Shown here: one piece after another, positions 53,265 to 63,689 of the stretch
Position numbering within the stretch: position 1 is the first letter of the stretch
Layout of the letters: every line of letters begins with the position of its first letter
NCBI GenBank assembly: GCA_916613615.1
Contig: OU744737.1
Location: 764,001-828,000 of the forward strand
Direction: 5' to 3'
DNA length: 64,000 nt
Source of the DNA: Steromphala cineraria
Taxonomy: Eukaryota > Mollusca > Gastropoda > Trochida > Trochidae
Made by a program: the position numbers and the translations under genes
The notes under the pieces: generated by a model
Database searches by the model: none
What the model saw: only the letters and a program-made list of their open reading frames with translations
Told to the model about the DNA's origin: nothing

Positions 53265-54228
53265 GTTATGTATAGAAAGTCACCAAGGTTTTTTACCTAA
53301 CTTCGGACAATACAACTCTATTTGCCTGTATACACACAGCTTAAATATAGTCATTGAAATAGTTCCTATCATCACCAAACATGCATTAGGTCATCTATGT
53401 ACAATAATATAACAGTATTTCTCCAACATGATAAACTTCCGCAAGTGTCGCATGAGTCATTTGAAGTTGATGACGTCACAAAGGCATTTGCAAGCTCTGA
53501 CACAAAAACCATCGTAAAAGCTAAACTAAATGTTTTCAAAGTAAAACATCTTGCTTGAATGTTTATTTTTGTTTCCTAAGCATTTGTTGGGCAATTTTTT
53601 TTATTACAGATCAATATAAAGAAAGGTTAAAAGTGTCAGAAACTGTCCGAACTAAAGTCCTTTTGATATAATATTTCGAAAATCTTGATATTAACTCCCA
53701 AGTTCACTTTAGAATTGCAAATGTCAATAGATGTTTGATTGTTTCCCTTTTAAAATAGATATAATCCAAGATGGTTTGGCACTACCTCCATTATCTTGGC
53801 TTTGTGTAAACATTTACATAAACAAATAATATCTGGCCACATTCTTCCATGTAATTGGTAAAGTGTTCTATTTTAAAAAGTTTGTTGATTAATGTGTCCG
53901 ACAATAAAATGTAATGCTGAATGTGATGCAGAAAACATAGCTAAATACAGACTTCGCATTTCTATTTCAGGGTGTGAATGTGATAATATATTGTGGGGAT
54001 AAAGGGGATAGCTAGGGGTATCTTATCCTTATTGTTAGCCTCTGAGTTGCTGTCGGTGTGTGTCAGTCTTATTACTCGTGGACCAAAATGGTGCCGGTAA
54101 AATTGAAAAAAATTTATTATGGTCACTCTTGTAAATTACAAGTTGCAGGGATTGAAGTAAAGATGATATGCTCTATTGTGATGGGTTTCTTAATGAAAAT
54201 ATCAGATAAAGTGAATTTTATTTCATTA
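53265..54228. other. No recognisable gene
   Basis: AT-rich sequence with no frame over 60 codons that I can support. Confidence 0.4.
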
Positions 54229-54300
54229 TGAGTGAGTGAGTGAGTTATTGTTTTTCGCTGATTGGGCAATACTTCAGCCATTAGCGGCGTCCTTTCGTTA
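54229..54300 (+). repeat. SINE-like fragment with GAGTGAGTGAG head
   Basis: GAGTGAGTGAGTGAG followed by TTTTTCGCTGATTGGGCAAT, ACTTCAGCC and GCGGCG resembles a short repeat very common in gastropod genomes (GTGAGTGAGT, then TTTACGCCGC, then GCAATATTCCAGC). Assignment is from memory and the copy is diverged. Confidence 0.5.
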
Positions 54301-55179
54301 TAAAAGAGGATAATGTCCATATTTACACATTACAAACACAAAATATTACGTCCTCAAATTGACATATAAACTAAAACTGTAAAGCGATTGATAAGGTATA
54401 AATTGGTAACATCAGAATTAAAATATTGTTCAGATTGGAAATAAAGCCGTCATTAAACTGAGAACAAGTTGTATTAAGAGCCAAGAGACAAGTTTTAAAA
54501 ATCGATGTTTCAGCGAATTTCACAACAATTTGTATATGAATTATCTAAATATGTTGCAAATTTCCTCAGTTTATTTGGAATATTCAATAGATAAGAGTTA
54601 TCAAAACAATGTCTCATTTTTTGGCTCGGAGGTATAACACATTTATCCAGAGACAGTGAAATGTAAGTCAAGTGAATGTTTCGTTTCTACCCAGATGCTT
54701 TTTATAATACCCTACAAAGTTGCTTGGGTTATATATAGTTGGTGTATCCGACCATCTGTCTGTCTGGCCGCCAATACATGCATCTGTCACCTTTTGTTCA
54801 ATTGATAACTCTGATATTTATAGCTGTAATGTAAGGAAACTTGTCACATGTAATCACTAGATGTAGGATGAATTTGCAAACATAATATACTTATTAACTT
54901 TGGGGTAAAGATGTACTTTATGTATGATTCAGTCCCTCATCATTAATCATAGAATATATTTCTAAATCAATTGTCAAATACATATGCATATACTTTATGA
55001 GCTTGCTGATAAAGGCTTTCTGATCATTAATCCTAGTACTCTAACTGCAATTTTTGTAGGTTCTTATTGCCAATCAATGGTAATGATGATGTAAATAGTG
55101 ACTCAACCAGAAGGTCAGTTTTGGGTTAAGGATAGATATCTTTATTAGGTAAACTTTGAAGTTCACTGACCCACTTGGA
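54301..55179. other. No recognisable gene
   Basis: AT-rich unique DNA; nothing supported. Confidence 0.4.
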
Positions 55180-55275
55180 AACTGTTCTTGTCTTGCTTCT
55201 CACGTGCAGCACCTGCGCGCTACAAGTTTCGCCTTGGCTAAAATTAGAACTTATGAAACAGTGCTTTCTGATAAC
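55180..55275. repeat. Diverged dispersed repeat, copy 1
   Basis: CTTCTCACGTGCAGCACCTG through TACAAGTTTCGCCTTGGCTA to GAAACAG is related to 56690-56765 (CTTTCCACGTGCAACGCATG, TACAACTTTGCCCTGGTTAG, AAAACAG). Both carry a CACGTG E-box. They lie about 1.5 kb apart in the same orientation. Confidence 0.5.
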
Positions 55276-55873
55276 TTGCCGTGTGAAAAAAGATATACCA
55301 TACTTTCAAATTGATCTGTAGGGGGAATTACATGTTTACTTTAATGTGTGAATTGGGCAGAGTGTAAATTATACTTGTGTATTCAGCAATTTGAAGACAT
55401 ACCGGTTTTTCAAATAAACATATAACAATTATTCATGGAGAATAAACATGAGTTTTTTTCACACTATGACATTCATAAAAAAATTTGAAATTTACTGTTT
55501 GGTAATACTGTCTACCAAAAAAAGGCAAATATATGTTCTGTGTTATCTTAAATAACTACTCGAGCTATTTGTATGTGTGTCTAAATAACTCTAGACTTGC
55601 TGAATGAGGATGTAGACTGCCGTAATAAAGGTTCCTATTTGATAAACCTTCAGTATGCTTGACTAAACAAGAGTCTTCATTTAGAAATTAGTAGAGCAAT
55701 CTGAAATGATGAGGGTCATTCTTCATCAAGTTGAATGGTTTCCTGCATACAAAATCTTGGACACAAATTGATAGTATTTATATGGAGAGAAAATGTGTTT
55801 CTGTGCAATTAAACTAGTTGTGTACAATATGCTATGCAGATGCAGTTGTTGTATCTTGCAAATATTGCAAATA

Positions 55874-56090
55874 TTCATCACAAATCTAGACCTACTTTTC
55901 TTACATTGGTGTTCATCACAAATCTAGAGTTGCTTTTCTCACAATGGCCGATTAATACAGATCTAGACTTGATTTTCTCAAACTAGCATTTAATATAAAT
56001 CTAGACTTGCTTTTCTTACACTGGTGTTCAAAACATACCTAGATTTACCCTTCGTAAACTTCTGATTTTTCTAAACCTAGACTTTCTCTT
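55874..56090. repeat. Minisatellite, ~39-bp unit, about six copies
   Basis: Copies of an AATCTAGACTTGCTTTTCTTACA-like unit recur about every 39 bp (55882, 55921, 55960, 55998, then CCTAGA near 56038 and 56076), with divergence increasing to the right. Confidence 0.7.
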
Positions 56091-56689
56091 CAAACAAAAT
56101 TAATCATTATCTCGGTTTTGTTCACATAAAAAGGATTGAACATCATTTTTGTTATTTTTGACTAGACCCCTGACATTACACATTCCTGAAATCAAAATAT
56201 ATATTTTTCCTGTATTGATAATGAGATATATAGATGCAGGCAGTGTAAGTGGTCAAAGAGATACATGGAGATTTCATGTTCATATTTACTCGGGAACGTT
56301 GATAAGTAATAGGTAGAAAAAAAACCGTGATTATCGGCTTCGATGCTCTCACATCTGCATATTTTAGTTTGTAAAAATAATTTCTATTAATAATCAACAG
56401 ATAGGTCTGAAAAATCATTGTCATATCATACACTTTATGAATGATTATACGAGTTTACAAATGCCATAATGGAAACTTATTTAGAATGTATTGACATTAC
56501 ATTGACATATCAAAATGCATTACTACTATTCACTGTTAGTTGTACAAATATTCTTCATTAAGCGACTTTGTTATATATTTTATTTAATTGATCTCCTATG
56601 TCTGTATGGATATATGGGATTTGTGAATATTCATTAGAGAATGGTAGACAGTTTGAAAGCTTAAAAGTTGGCAGACGGGATCTGCACCT

Positions 56690-56765
56690 GTGTTAATCTT
56701 TCTTTCCACGTGCAACGCATGAAGGGTACAACTTTGCCCTGGTTAGAAGTCCTTTAAAACAGCTC
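56690..56765. repeat. Diverged dispersed repeat, copy 2
   Basis: Partner of 55180-55275. The intervening and following DNA (56091-57240) shows no gene I can support. Confidence 0.45.
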
Positions 56766-57259
56766 CGGCTTGGCTACTCATTTATGGACGTATTTAAGAA
56801 ATTAGATACTTTGCAATATAACAGATAATTCAAGCAAATAATGGTATCCTACCACCAAATGTAGAAATATGTTATTTCATTAAGTTTGTTAGATCCTGAT
56901 TAGCAAGATTCATAGGAAAATTGCGTTGGTTACATTCACTAGGACTGGTGATAAAGGTTTCAATTATAGTTTAAGTGATTTTTGTGGAACATTTCCGAAC
57001 AGCTTCAGCCAAAACATAATATCAACTCTCAACCATTCATAATTTTAACAATTAATGTGATTTATTCTATAATTTGTTAACAAAGAGTGTGTTTTTTTTC
57101 TAAAATTAAAAAAAATTGTGTCTCCCACGGAAAAATTGGTGTATCATTCTGATTTTTAAAATCAAATTGATAAATTGTGAAATAATTATTTTCAGTTTGA
57201 CTATGAATTAAAAACCAAAAAAATACATCTAGGACCTAAAGACTTCATCAAGTGAGAGT

Positions 57260-57545
57260 GGGCGGGGCCTAGCTAGAGTCACAATTTGTAGGAAGAGCCA
57301 CGTCAACGCGATCAAACCACAGGGAGAACTGGGTTGCGTTCGGGCGATCAGTATTGGCTGGGAACAAGTCTTAATTTTAGGTACCAGTAGCACATGATTA
57401 CTGACAAAAGCATGTTGCATTTAGAACATCTTGTGTTGATGTTGACGACCAAACGATTCAGATGCGCACGCACCTGGTCAGGTTGTCTGGTGGGAGGAGC
57501 CTAAGGCAGGGTATAAAGTCTTCTCCCGCCACAGTTTTGCCATTC
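57260..57545 (+). promoter_or_regulatory. Histone-like promoter of the SET gene
   Basis: In order: a GC box GGGCGGGGC (57260-57268), an inverted CCAAT box (ATTGG near 57353), TATAAA (57512-57517) and CATTC (57541-57545). The CATTC starts 29 bp after the TATA start and matches the Py-CATTC-Pu cap motif described for many replication-dependent histone genes, apart from the last base. This would leave a 5' leader of about 46 nt, typical of histone mRNAs. The GC content rises sharply here against AT-rich surroundings. Confidence 0.65.
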
Positions 57546-57587
57546 CGCTCTCAATCTTCGCACCATTGATCTGAGCAATTTGTCACG

Positions 57588-58463
57588 ATGCCAAGAGAAA
57601 GTCGAACAAGCCGATCCCAACGCCGTGGTCTGACAGTGGACCCCAAGACCAGCATGGCCTGCCCCTTCCTCTCTGCCTTCGCCGAGCTGTACTCCCCCTG
57701 TGCCGGCAACGTCATCGCCACCAGGGACCTCCACGCGGAGTACAAGGCCTACGTAGCGGCGAAGACCAGAGACGGAAGACTGGTGGACGTAGCCAACAGC
57801 TTTGCCAGGTTCTCCCTCCAGTTTGCGGTCGTTGCTGTGAACAAGAACTTCGTCAAACATACGACCAGGGTAAAGGGGTATGAAGTGGTTAGGATTAACC
57901 GTAGTGCTAGGACAGCGGGGGTTAATGATGGGGACGCTTTGGCTAGTCCTCTTGGGTACGATTTTAGAGATTATAATAGACGTAGCTCTGTTTTGGACCG
58001 GGAACGAAGGGGGGATCTAAATTCTAGTCCTTTGATAGCGCCTGTCAGTACTGAAATTGGGAAGGGGTTGTTTGCAACACACGACTACCCTGCTGGGGCA
58101 GAAGTCTGTGAGTATTTAGGCCAGATTGTTAGTGAAGAGGAGGCAGAAATTCGGCAGGACGAGTACGACAGGCAGGGGTTATCGTATAGGTGTATTCAGT
58201 TTGAGGGTTGCCGACGTTCATCACATTTACGTTTAGATGGCCAGCGTAATCACTTGGGGGATCGAATTGATCCTGACACAAATTTGGGAGCAACGATGAA
58301 CCACTCGGCTCGAAATTCTAATTGTAGGTTAGTTTCTGAATTGCGGGACGGGAGGCGAAGGTTCTTCTTGTATACAAAGACGGCGGTGAGCTCGGGAGGA
58401 GAACTAACATGGAACTACAATGACCAGAGGCCAGGACTACCCGCCTTCCTTAAGGACTCTTGA
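57588..58463 (+). CDS. SET-domain protein lysine methyltransferase, intronless
   Basis: A 291-residue protein in one uninterrupted frame. The start is the first ATG after the TATA/cap region, with A at -3. Residues 149-280 are a SET domain, which transfers methyl groups from S-adenosylmethionine to lysine: GKGLFA (158-163) begins the cofactor-binding segment, MNHS (237-240) is the NHS pseudoknot motif, and GELTWNYND (271-279) supplies the C-terminal tyrosine (277). It resembles the compact SET proteins of the KMT5A/PR-Set7 type, but there is no pre-SET or post-SET cysteine cluster and the exact family is uncertain. Residues 27-105 (ATRDLHAEYKAYV region) resemble winged-helix modules seen at the C-termini of D5-like primase/helicases, suggesting DNA binding. 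The N-terminus is basic (RxSRSQRRG). The first ~95 and last ~35 codons are GC-ending, the middle AT-ending. Histone-type flanks suggest S-phase expression. Confidence 0.92.
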   Translation: MPRESRTSRSQRRGLTVDPKTSMACPFLSAFAELYSPCAGNVIATRDLHAEYKAYVAAKTRDGRLVDVANSFARFSLQFAVVAVNKNFVKHTTRVKGYEVVRINRSARTAGVNDGDALASPLGYDFRDYNRRSSVLDRERRGDLNSSPLIAPVSTEIGKGLFATHDYPAGAEVCEYLGQIVSEEEAEIRQDEYDRQGLSYRCIQFEGCRRSSHLRLDGQRNHLGDRIDPDTNLGATMNHSARNSNCRLVSELRDGRRRFFLYTKTAVSSGGELTWNYNDQRPGLPAFLKDS

Positions 58464-58502
58464 GAAGCTGAAGACCACAGGCTAGCTTGCTTCGACAACC
58501 CC

Positions 58503-58540
58503 GGCCCTTTTCAGGGCCAACAACTCGCAAAAAAGATAAC
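58503..58540 (+). terminator. Histone-type mRNA 3' stem-loop and downstream element
   Basis: GGCCCTTTTCAGGGCC (58503-58518) folds into a perfect 6-bp stem with the loop TTTC, in the layout of the metazoan histone stem-loop (GGCTCT-TTTC-AGAGCC) with a compensated U-A to C-G change. It begins 39 nt after the stop codon. About 8 nt later a purine-rich GCAAAAAAGATAA lies where the U7-binding histone downstream element would be. The ACAA just after the stem is also histone-like. No AATAAA lies between stop codon and stem-loop. Confidence 0.82.
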
Positions 58541-58569
58541 TGGATTCAATGCTGCATTCCAATAATCAA

Positions 58570-58855
58570 CAACGCTGAAAGAAAACTTTCAATGCAAACC
58601 CTTAAACATTGTTGAAAGAAAACTCTCAATGCAAACCCTTAAACATGGTTGAAAGAAAACTTTCAATGCAAACCCTTTAGAATTGTTGAAAGTAAACTCT
58701 CAATGCAAACCTTTAAAAAATTGCTAAAAGAAAACTCTCAATGCAAGCCCTTAAACATTACTGAAAGAAAAATCTCAATGCAAGCCCTTAATATATTGCT
58801 GAAAGAAAACTCTCAATGTAAATCCTTATTAAATTGCAGAAAAAATTGTAAATGA
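58570..58855. repeat. Minisatellite, 37-bp unit, about eight copies
   Basis: GAAAGAAAACTCTCAATGCAA-type units recur every 37 bp (58577, 58614, 58651, 58688), decaying to the right. It starts about 30 bp after the downstream element of the SET gene. A 68-codon frame running through it reflects the repeat and is not a gene. Confidence 0.88.
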
Positions 58856-58859
58856 AAAC

Positions 58860-59585
58860 CCCTAACTTCTTTATAATTGCAAACAAATATAAGACAATCT
58901 TCAAAAGATAAAGCACGAGGAAAAATGAAAGATAGTATTATCAATGTCATAACAAATAATACAAATTATTTTTAATTTCATGTTTTTGCGAAATTATGTT
59001 GATTCAATGTTGAAGGGGAATTTTTAAAAAGACATAAAGCAAAACTTATAACTCAAGAGATAAAACAACCCAAGAAAAATCTGATAAACTTAAAATCATT
59101 AACTGCGAATTGAATCCAATTTACACCTATCCAATATATAGATATAAAACTCAAAAGGTTGACAGAATTGTGGTTAAATAAACAAAAACAAAGCTTAGTT
59201 AACTTCAAACTTTGATTTTGTTTTGAAATATTATACAAGTTTTTTAAGTTTTGAAGTTGAATAGTCAGTTATTATTGCAGAAGTAGGATAGCATTACTCA
59301 TCACCGATGAGTTTCGTGCCTTTGCTACGGAAAGACGTTACAATTATGGACGGACAAACGTCTGGACGAACAGACAATGAACTTAATTACATATGAATTC
59401 TCTCAGATATTCGTTTTGACTCTCAGTACTTTATACACTCTCAATATTTGATAAGATAAGTTGTTTTACTTATAAACGAGCAATGATGAAATACAGTTGA
59501 ATTTCAAACAGACAGACTGGGAGTATTTCTAAATCAAATCTCTTTTTTCAAATTTCTTTCTTAAAATCTGTTCCTTCCCTACAAT
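58860..59585. other. No recognisable gene
   Basis: AT-rich sequence. A short GGACGGACAAACGTCTGGACG stretch near 59349 resembles the GACG repeats of the element at 62307-63684. Confidence 0.35.
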
Positions 59586-59587
59586 GT

Positions 59588-59690
59588 TGACACCCAGTGA
59601 ATTTGACATGTGCTCGTGCAAAGCGTGGCCTATATGTGACTTGTGCCCTAGAAACCATAACACAGACGTCTTAATTATAACATCTTCATC
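59588..59690 (+). pseudogene. Decayed cysteine-rich coding fragment, copy 1
   Basis: One frame reads SEFDMCSCKAW, then CDLCPRNHNTDVLIIT. It parallels the fragment at 61890-62005 (SEIDMCTCKSC, then NTGRLCREESIIT). At the DNA level GAATTTGACATGTGCTCGTG matches GAAATTGACATGTGCACGTG at 18 of 20. A CxC pattern after acidic residues recalls P2X7-C-terminal-like domains of invertebrate proteins, but this is weak. Confidence 0.35.
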
Positions 59691-60468
59691 ACTAATATTT
59701 GCCTCATTAAAACATTTTTGAAAAACAAATCGATTCATGTCACACAAAACTTTTGTCCAGACGCAGTTATTTCAAACTCATAATTACATTCATTCTCGTA
59801 ATAAGGAATTTGGCTTATTTTATAATGGCATGGTCTAACATCGAAAACGTTTTCAATGTGTTGTAAAATTAGTACAGTTGGTTATGTTATTTTAAAATCA
59901 ATCAGGTTATCGTAGGCAATGCAGGGAAGCTGGAATGAGGTTTAATTATTCGCCGTGCGTGAGGGATTGGGTACCGAGGTGACTATTAAACGTGTTGTTA
60001 ATTGTTTCCCATATCAAATCTGCTAAATCAGCCAAATTAGGTTGTGTAATTTTATATTATTCCTACTCCTGTTTTCCCGTTAAGAGATTTATTTCTTTAT
60101 TGTGCGAGTCTAGTACAATGATTTAGCCATATGTCAGCTAGTTAAAAAAGGTCTCTGGTCTTTTCATACAGAGAACAGTGGTGCCATGATTTGTGAAAAT
60201 CATTTCTTATCTTTGATCATTGAACATCACAGGATTGAAGAGATATTAAATAATATAAACTGTATTTCTGCAAAATCATCTTTGTAGGCCTTTACGAACA
60301 GAAAGGATTTATATCTTAAAATTTCATATTTCTTTTTTTTTAAATTTGATTAGAACTCCTTTTTATGTGTGGCTTTGAAACTGTGGACAGAAACAAGAAA
60401 CTGGAATAACTGCTGGTAATCTAAATATTATCCATAAGTCTACTATAAGGGACTGGTTAAACAATATT

Positions 60469-61068
60469 GGGGGGGGGGGGGGGTGGGGGGTAGGTCACTT
60501 CAAGCTAATTGGTATGTATATAAAAAATTTGCCCTCCCAAAATCGATGTACCGGGGTTCTATTTCGTTCAGTACCCCCTTACCCCCCGGGTTCTATTCGA
60601 GGCCCGGGTTATAATGGAGGCCGGGTTGTATTTTTTCAGGTCTGAATTGACGTTTCAAAATCTTCTAGGAATGGCGTTTTCATAGAAAATTATTGATCTA
60701 GTTCTACATATCTCGTGGAATTTCTGTTGATATTCATTCTTTTATCAAAACCCGTATCAATCCCTGCAATATACGGTTTCCATGAAGTATATACTTACGG
60801 CATAATATACAAGTGTTTCTTTTCAAAACGAGCGTATTACTGATCTATATGCATAAGAAAGAAGCTGTATACATGGATATCAAATATCAATGTATATTAC
60901 AGAATGTTACTTAATTTGCAACAGGGAGTATTCATTTTTTATGTTAGATCTGGGTTCTATTCGAGACCCGGGTTGTATTTATGTCAGCACCCCCTTACCC
61001 CTCGGGTTATATTCGAGGCCCGGGTTGTAATGGAGGCCCGGGTTATATTAGAGGAAATACGGTAATCT
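60469..61068. repeat. G run and duplicated CCCGGGTT blocks
   Basis: A 15-base G run (60469-60483) is followed by two related blocks, 60550-60634 and 60951-61068. Both have CCCCCTTACCCC, then CGGGTT-TATTCGAGGCCCGGG and AATGGAGGCC. The second ends GGAAATACGGTA, a string seen in DNA-transposon ends in several invertebrates (from memory). The spacing is about 400 bp and the spacer is unremarkable. A degenerate DNA transposon is likely. Confidence 0.55.
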
Positions 61069-61221
61069 TTTATGGTGGGCCTGGTGTAATTTTTTCATTA
61101 TCCTCCTTAAACTTATATATAATTATCCCTTGGAATAAGACTTTATGTAGTTTTACATTTTACATTTTTCATTGACTGCTATTAATAGAATGTTGAATGT
61201 TACATATTACTCTGTCAATAT

Positions 61222-61485
61222 TTGGTTATGTATGTTAATGTAGAGTCTTGCTTAATTGGGCTTCCTCATAGACTCACTGTTGAATTAATGTTCTGTGGGA
61301 AAGATAGGATAACGGATTGCATGATAATGGTTGACATGTGCATCACTTATGGATATGCTAAACTGTACAGTTTCAATCTGTACAGCCTTGTAGGAAATGA
61401 TTTTGTCAGCGATTCATTAAATAGTTTAGAATCTATTTGGGAAGGCGAGTGCAAGACTTTCATAGGCAAGGTTAAAATCTACTAA
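61222..61485 (+). CDS. Unrecognised 87-codon open frame
   Basis: An uninterrupted frame with ordinary amino acid composition (CGKDRITDCMIMVD segment) but no recognisable domain, no Kozak-like context and no homologous neighbour. It may be chance or a relic exon. Confidence 0.2.
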   Translation: MVMYVNVESCLIGLPHRLTVELMFCGKDRITDCMIMVDMCITYGYAKLYSFNLYSLVGNDFVSDSLNSLESIWEGECKTFIGKVKIY

Positions 61486-61889
61486 TCAAGGTGATTAATT
61501 CTTAAATTTTATTTTAAATGTTATTTGCAGAAACATAATGATAAGTTCAGTCAATCACGGCACCAAGTGTGTGGAGGCCAGGCAACTCTAATTTCTTCAT
61601 GCCAAAATGTTATAAGACATTCATAAGACATTGGCTTTTGTGGCTAAAACAACTTAGATAATTCAATATTTCATCAAATAGTCTTTTAAAGTGTCAAAGC
61701 GTAAATTGTTGTATTTAAAACCAACAGGGGCACAACTATGTATTTAGAGTTTGGACAGATAAACACTATTAAACAAATAACTTGGCAAGAAAACAGATAA
61801 CGGCAAGGGAAAAAGTTAAGGAATATAAAGTTCAACTCATAACATGATAGAGCCAAGTCTTATAGGTTCTTCCAGTCTGTCTCATTTCT

Positions 61890-62005
61890 ACAAAGCTGAC
61901 AGTGAGGGATCTGAAATTGACATGTGCACGTGTAAATCATGTCTTAGTCCGGTTGCCCTTGCAACGTTAAACACAGGCCGTCTTTGCAGGGAAGAGTCAA
62001 TTATT
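61890..62005 (+). pseudogene. Decayed cysteine-rich coding fragment, copy 2
   Basis: Reads ADSEGSEIDMCTCKSC and, after a short linker, LCREESIITK. The order C-x-C-x2-C followed by a later cysteine and acidic pair is similar to P2X7-C-terminal-like repeats in mollusc proteins. It parallels 59588-59690. Both look like remnants of one dispersed coding sequence. Confidence 0.35.
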
Positions 62006-62534
62006 ACCAAACCAAGTTTTCCCGACTGACACAGGACTGAATTATTTAAAACACTTGTTTTAGACAACACAATACATTTAAAACATTGATAAGATTGTTT
62101 AACTCACATCTACATTTCAAAGTCTACCATATAACCATGGCAAATATTCGAACCTTTGATCCATTCAAACATAATAATGGGCTACTATCAACGTTTATTT
62201 GAAAAACATATCTTCCAAATTTTCCCAATGGCTTTGCCACATAATATTAAGGACATTCGCTGAGTATGCATAGTTATTACAGAAACAATAACAACAAGCA
62301 AAACTAGAGCCATTGGCTCTGTAGCTCATCAGGCATCATATCAAGTTTGCTTTATACAGGCAAGATGAGCTAAAAATGAAACTGATGTTACCTATTGCAA
62401 GAAAACCTATAAAAAAATAACAAAACAAATGTATTATTATTCAACACTTTCTAGATCGCCAATATCAGACAATGAAAGAAGTCCACACTAAAATATCCAA
62501 GGAGAAATAAATTCATCTAATGGAGAAAAATAGG

Positions 62535-63490
62535 TTTTTAAGATTGTGACCCCTGTGACCCCTGTGACCCTATTTGGGGTCATGGGGTCACAAAACCTAC
62601 AGTTTAGAATCCCAATTGGCGAAGGAGTCTACATGCAGTCTTTCAGCTCAATAGACCTTTAGGAGCTAAAGATGATGATGAAAATAAGTTTTAAAGGTTG
62701 TGACCCCTGTGACCCTATTTGGGGTCATGGGGTCACGAAATCTATAATTTAGAATCCCCATTGGCCAAGGAGTCTGCACATATAATTTCAGCTCTCTAGA
62801 CCTTTTGGAACTTGAGAAGAAGATGAAAATAGTTTTTTAAGGTTGTGACCCCTGTGACCCTATTTGGGGTCACAGGGTCAACAAAGTTACAAATTAGAAT
62901 CCCCATTGTCCAAGGAGTCTGCACATATCAATATTAACTCTCTAGACTTTTTGGAACTGGAGAAGAAGATGAGAATTGGTTTTTAAGGTTGTGACCCCTG
63001 TGACCCTATTTGGTGTCATGGGGTCACGAAATCTACAATTAAGAATCCCGATTGGCCAAGGAGTCTGCACATATCATTTTCAACTTTATAGTCCTTTTAG
63101 TACTGGAGAAGAAGATGGAAATAGGTTTTTAAGGTTGTGACCCCTGTGACCCTATTTGGGGTCACAGGGTCACCAAAGTTACAAATTAGAATCTCAATTG
63201 TCCAAGGAGTCTGCACATATAATTTTTAACTCTCTACTCCTTTTGGAACTGAAGAAGAAGATAAAAATAGGTATTTAAGATTGTGACCCCTGTGACCCTA
63301 TTTGGGGTCACAGGATCACCAAAGTTACAAATTAGAATCCCCAATGGCCAAGGAGTCTGCACATATCATTTTTAACTCTCTAGTCCTTCTGGAACTGGAG
63401 AAGAAGATGAAAATAGGTTTTTAAAGTTGTGACCCCTGTGACCCTATTTGGGGTCACAGGGTCACCAAAGTTACAAATTAGAATCTCCAT
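62535..63490. repeat. Tandem core of seven ~146-bp units
   Basis: GACCCTATTT recurs at 62566, 62711, 62856, 63002, 63148, 63294 and 63440. Each unit has TGACCCCTGTGACCCTATTTGG, a GGGGTCAC block, CAAGGAGTCTGCACAT and CTCTCTAGACC-like parts, clearly related to the array at 30413-34905. Confidence 0.93.
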
Positions 63491-63570
63491 ATGCTAAGGT
63501 ACTTGTACACAAAATGTCAGCTCTCTAATGTGTATGGTTCATGAGGAGAAGTCGATAGTGTCAAAAGTTT

Positions 63571-63637
63571 ACTGACGGATGACGGACGACGGACGGACGA
63601 CGGACGGACGACGGACGGACGGACGCCGGACGACGGG
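63571..63637. repeat. GACGGAC simple repeat
   Basis: Irregular GACGGAC/GACGGACGGAC repeats between the tandem core and the right end of the element at 62307-63684. Confidence 0.85.
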
Positions 63638-63689
63638 CCATGCCATAAGCCTATCTGGACTTTCAGTCCTGATGAGCTAAAAATCAATG

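Larger units (their letters stand above)
62307..63684 (+). mobile_element. Helitron/pearl-like non-autonomous element with tandem core
   Basis: The left end has a GAGCCATTGGCTC palindrome (62307-62319) and TAGCTCATCAGG (62322-62333). The right end has the inverted partner CCTGATGAGCTA (63668-63679), preceded by a GGACT-TTC-AGTCC hairpin. GATGAGCTAAAAAT occurs near both ends in direct orientation (62364-62377 and 63671-63684). The middle is a seven-copy ~146-bp array. This plan (short ends, tandem core, GACG-rich tail, 3' hairpin) resembles pearl and Helentron-derived elements of bivalves and other molluscs. No coding capacity is seen. Class assignment is inferred. Confidence 0.6.

Noticed and set aside
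57501..57860. Minus-strand 119-codon frame over the SET gene start
   Set aside because: It is the antisense of the GC-rich SET coding region and promoter, with no domain of its own.
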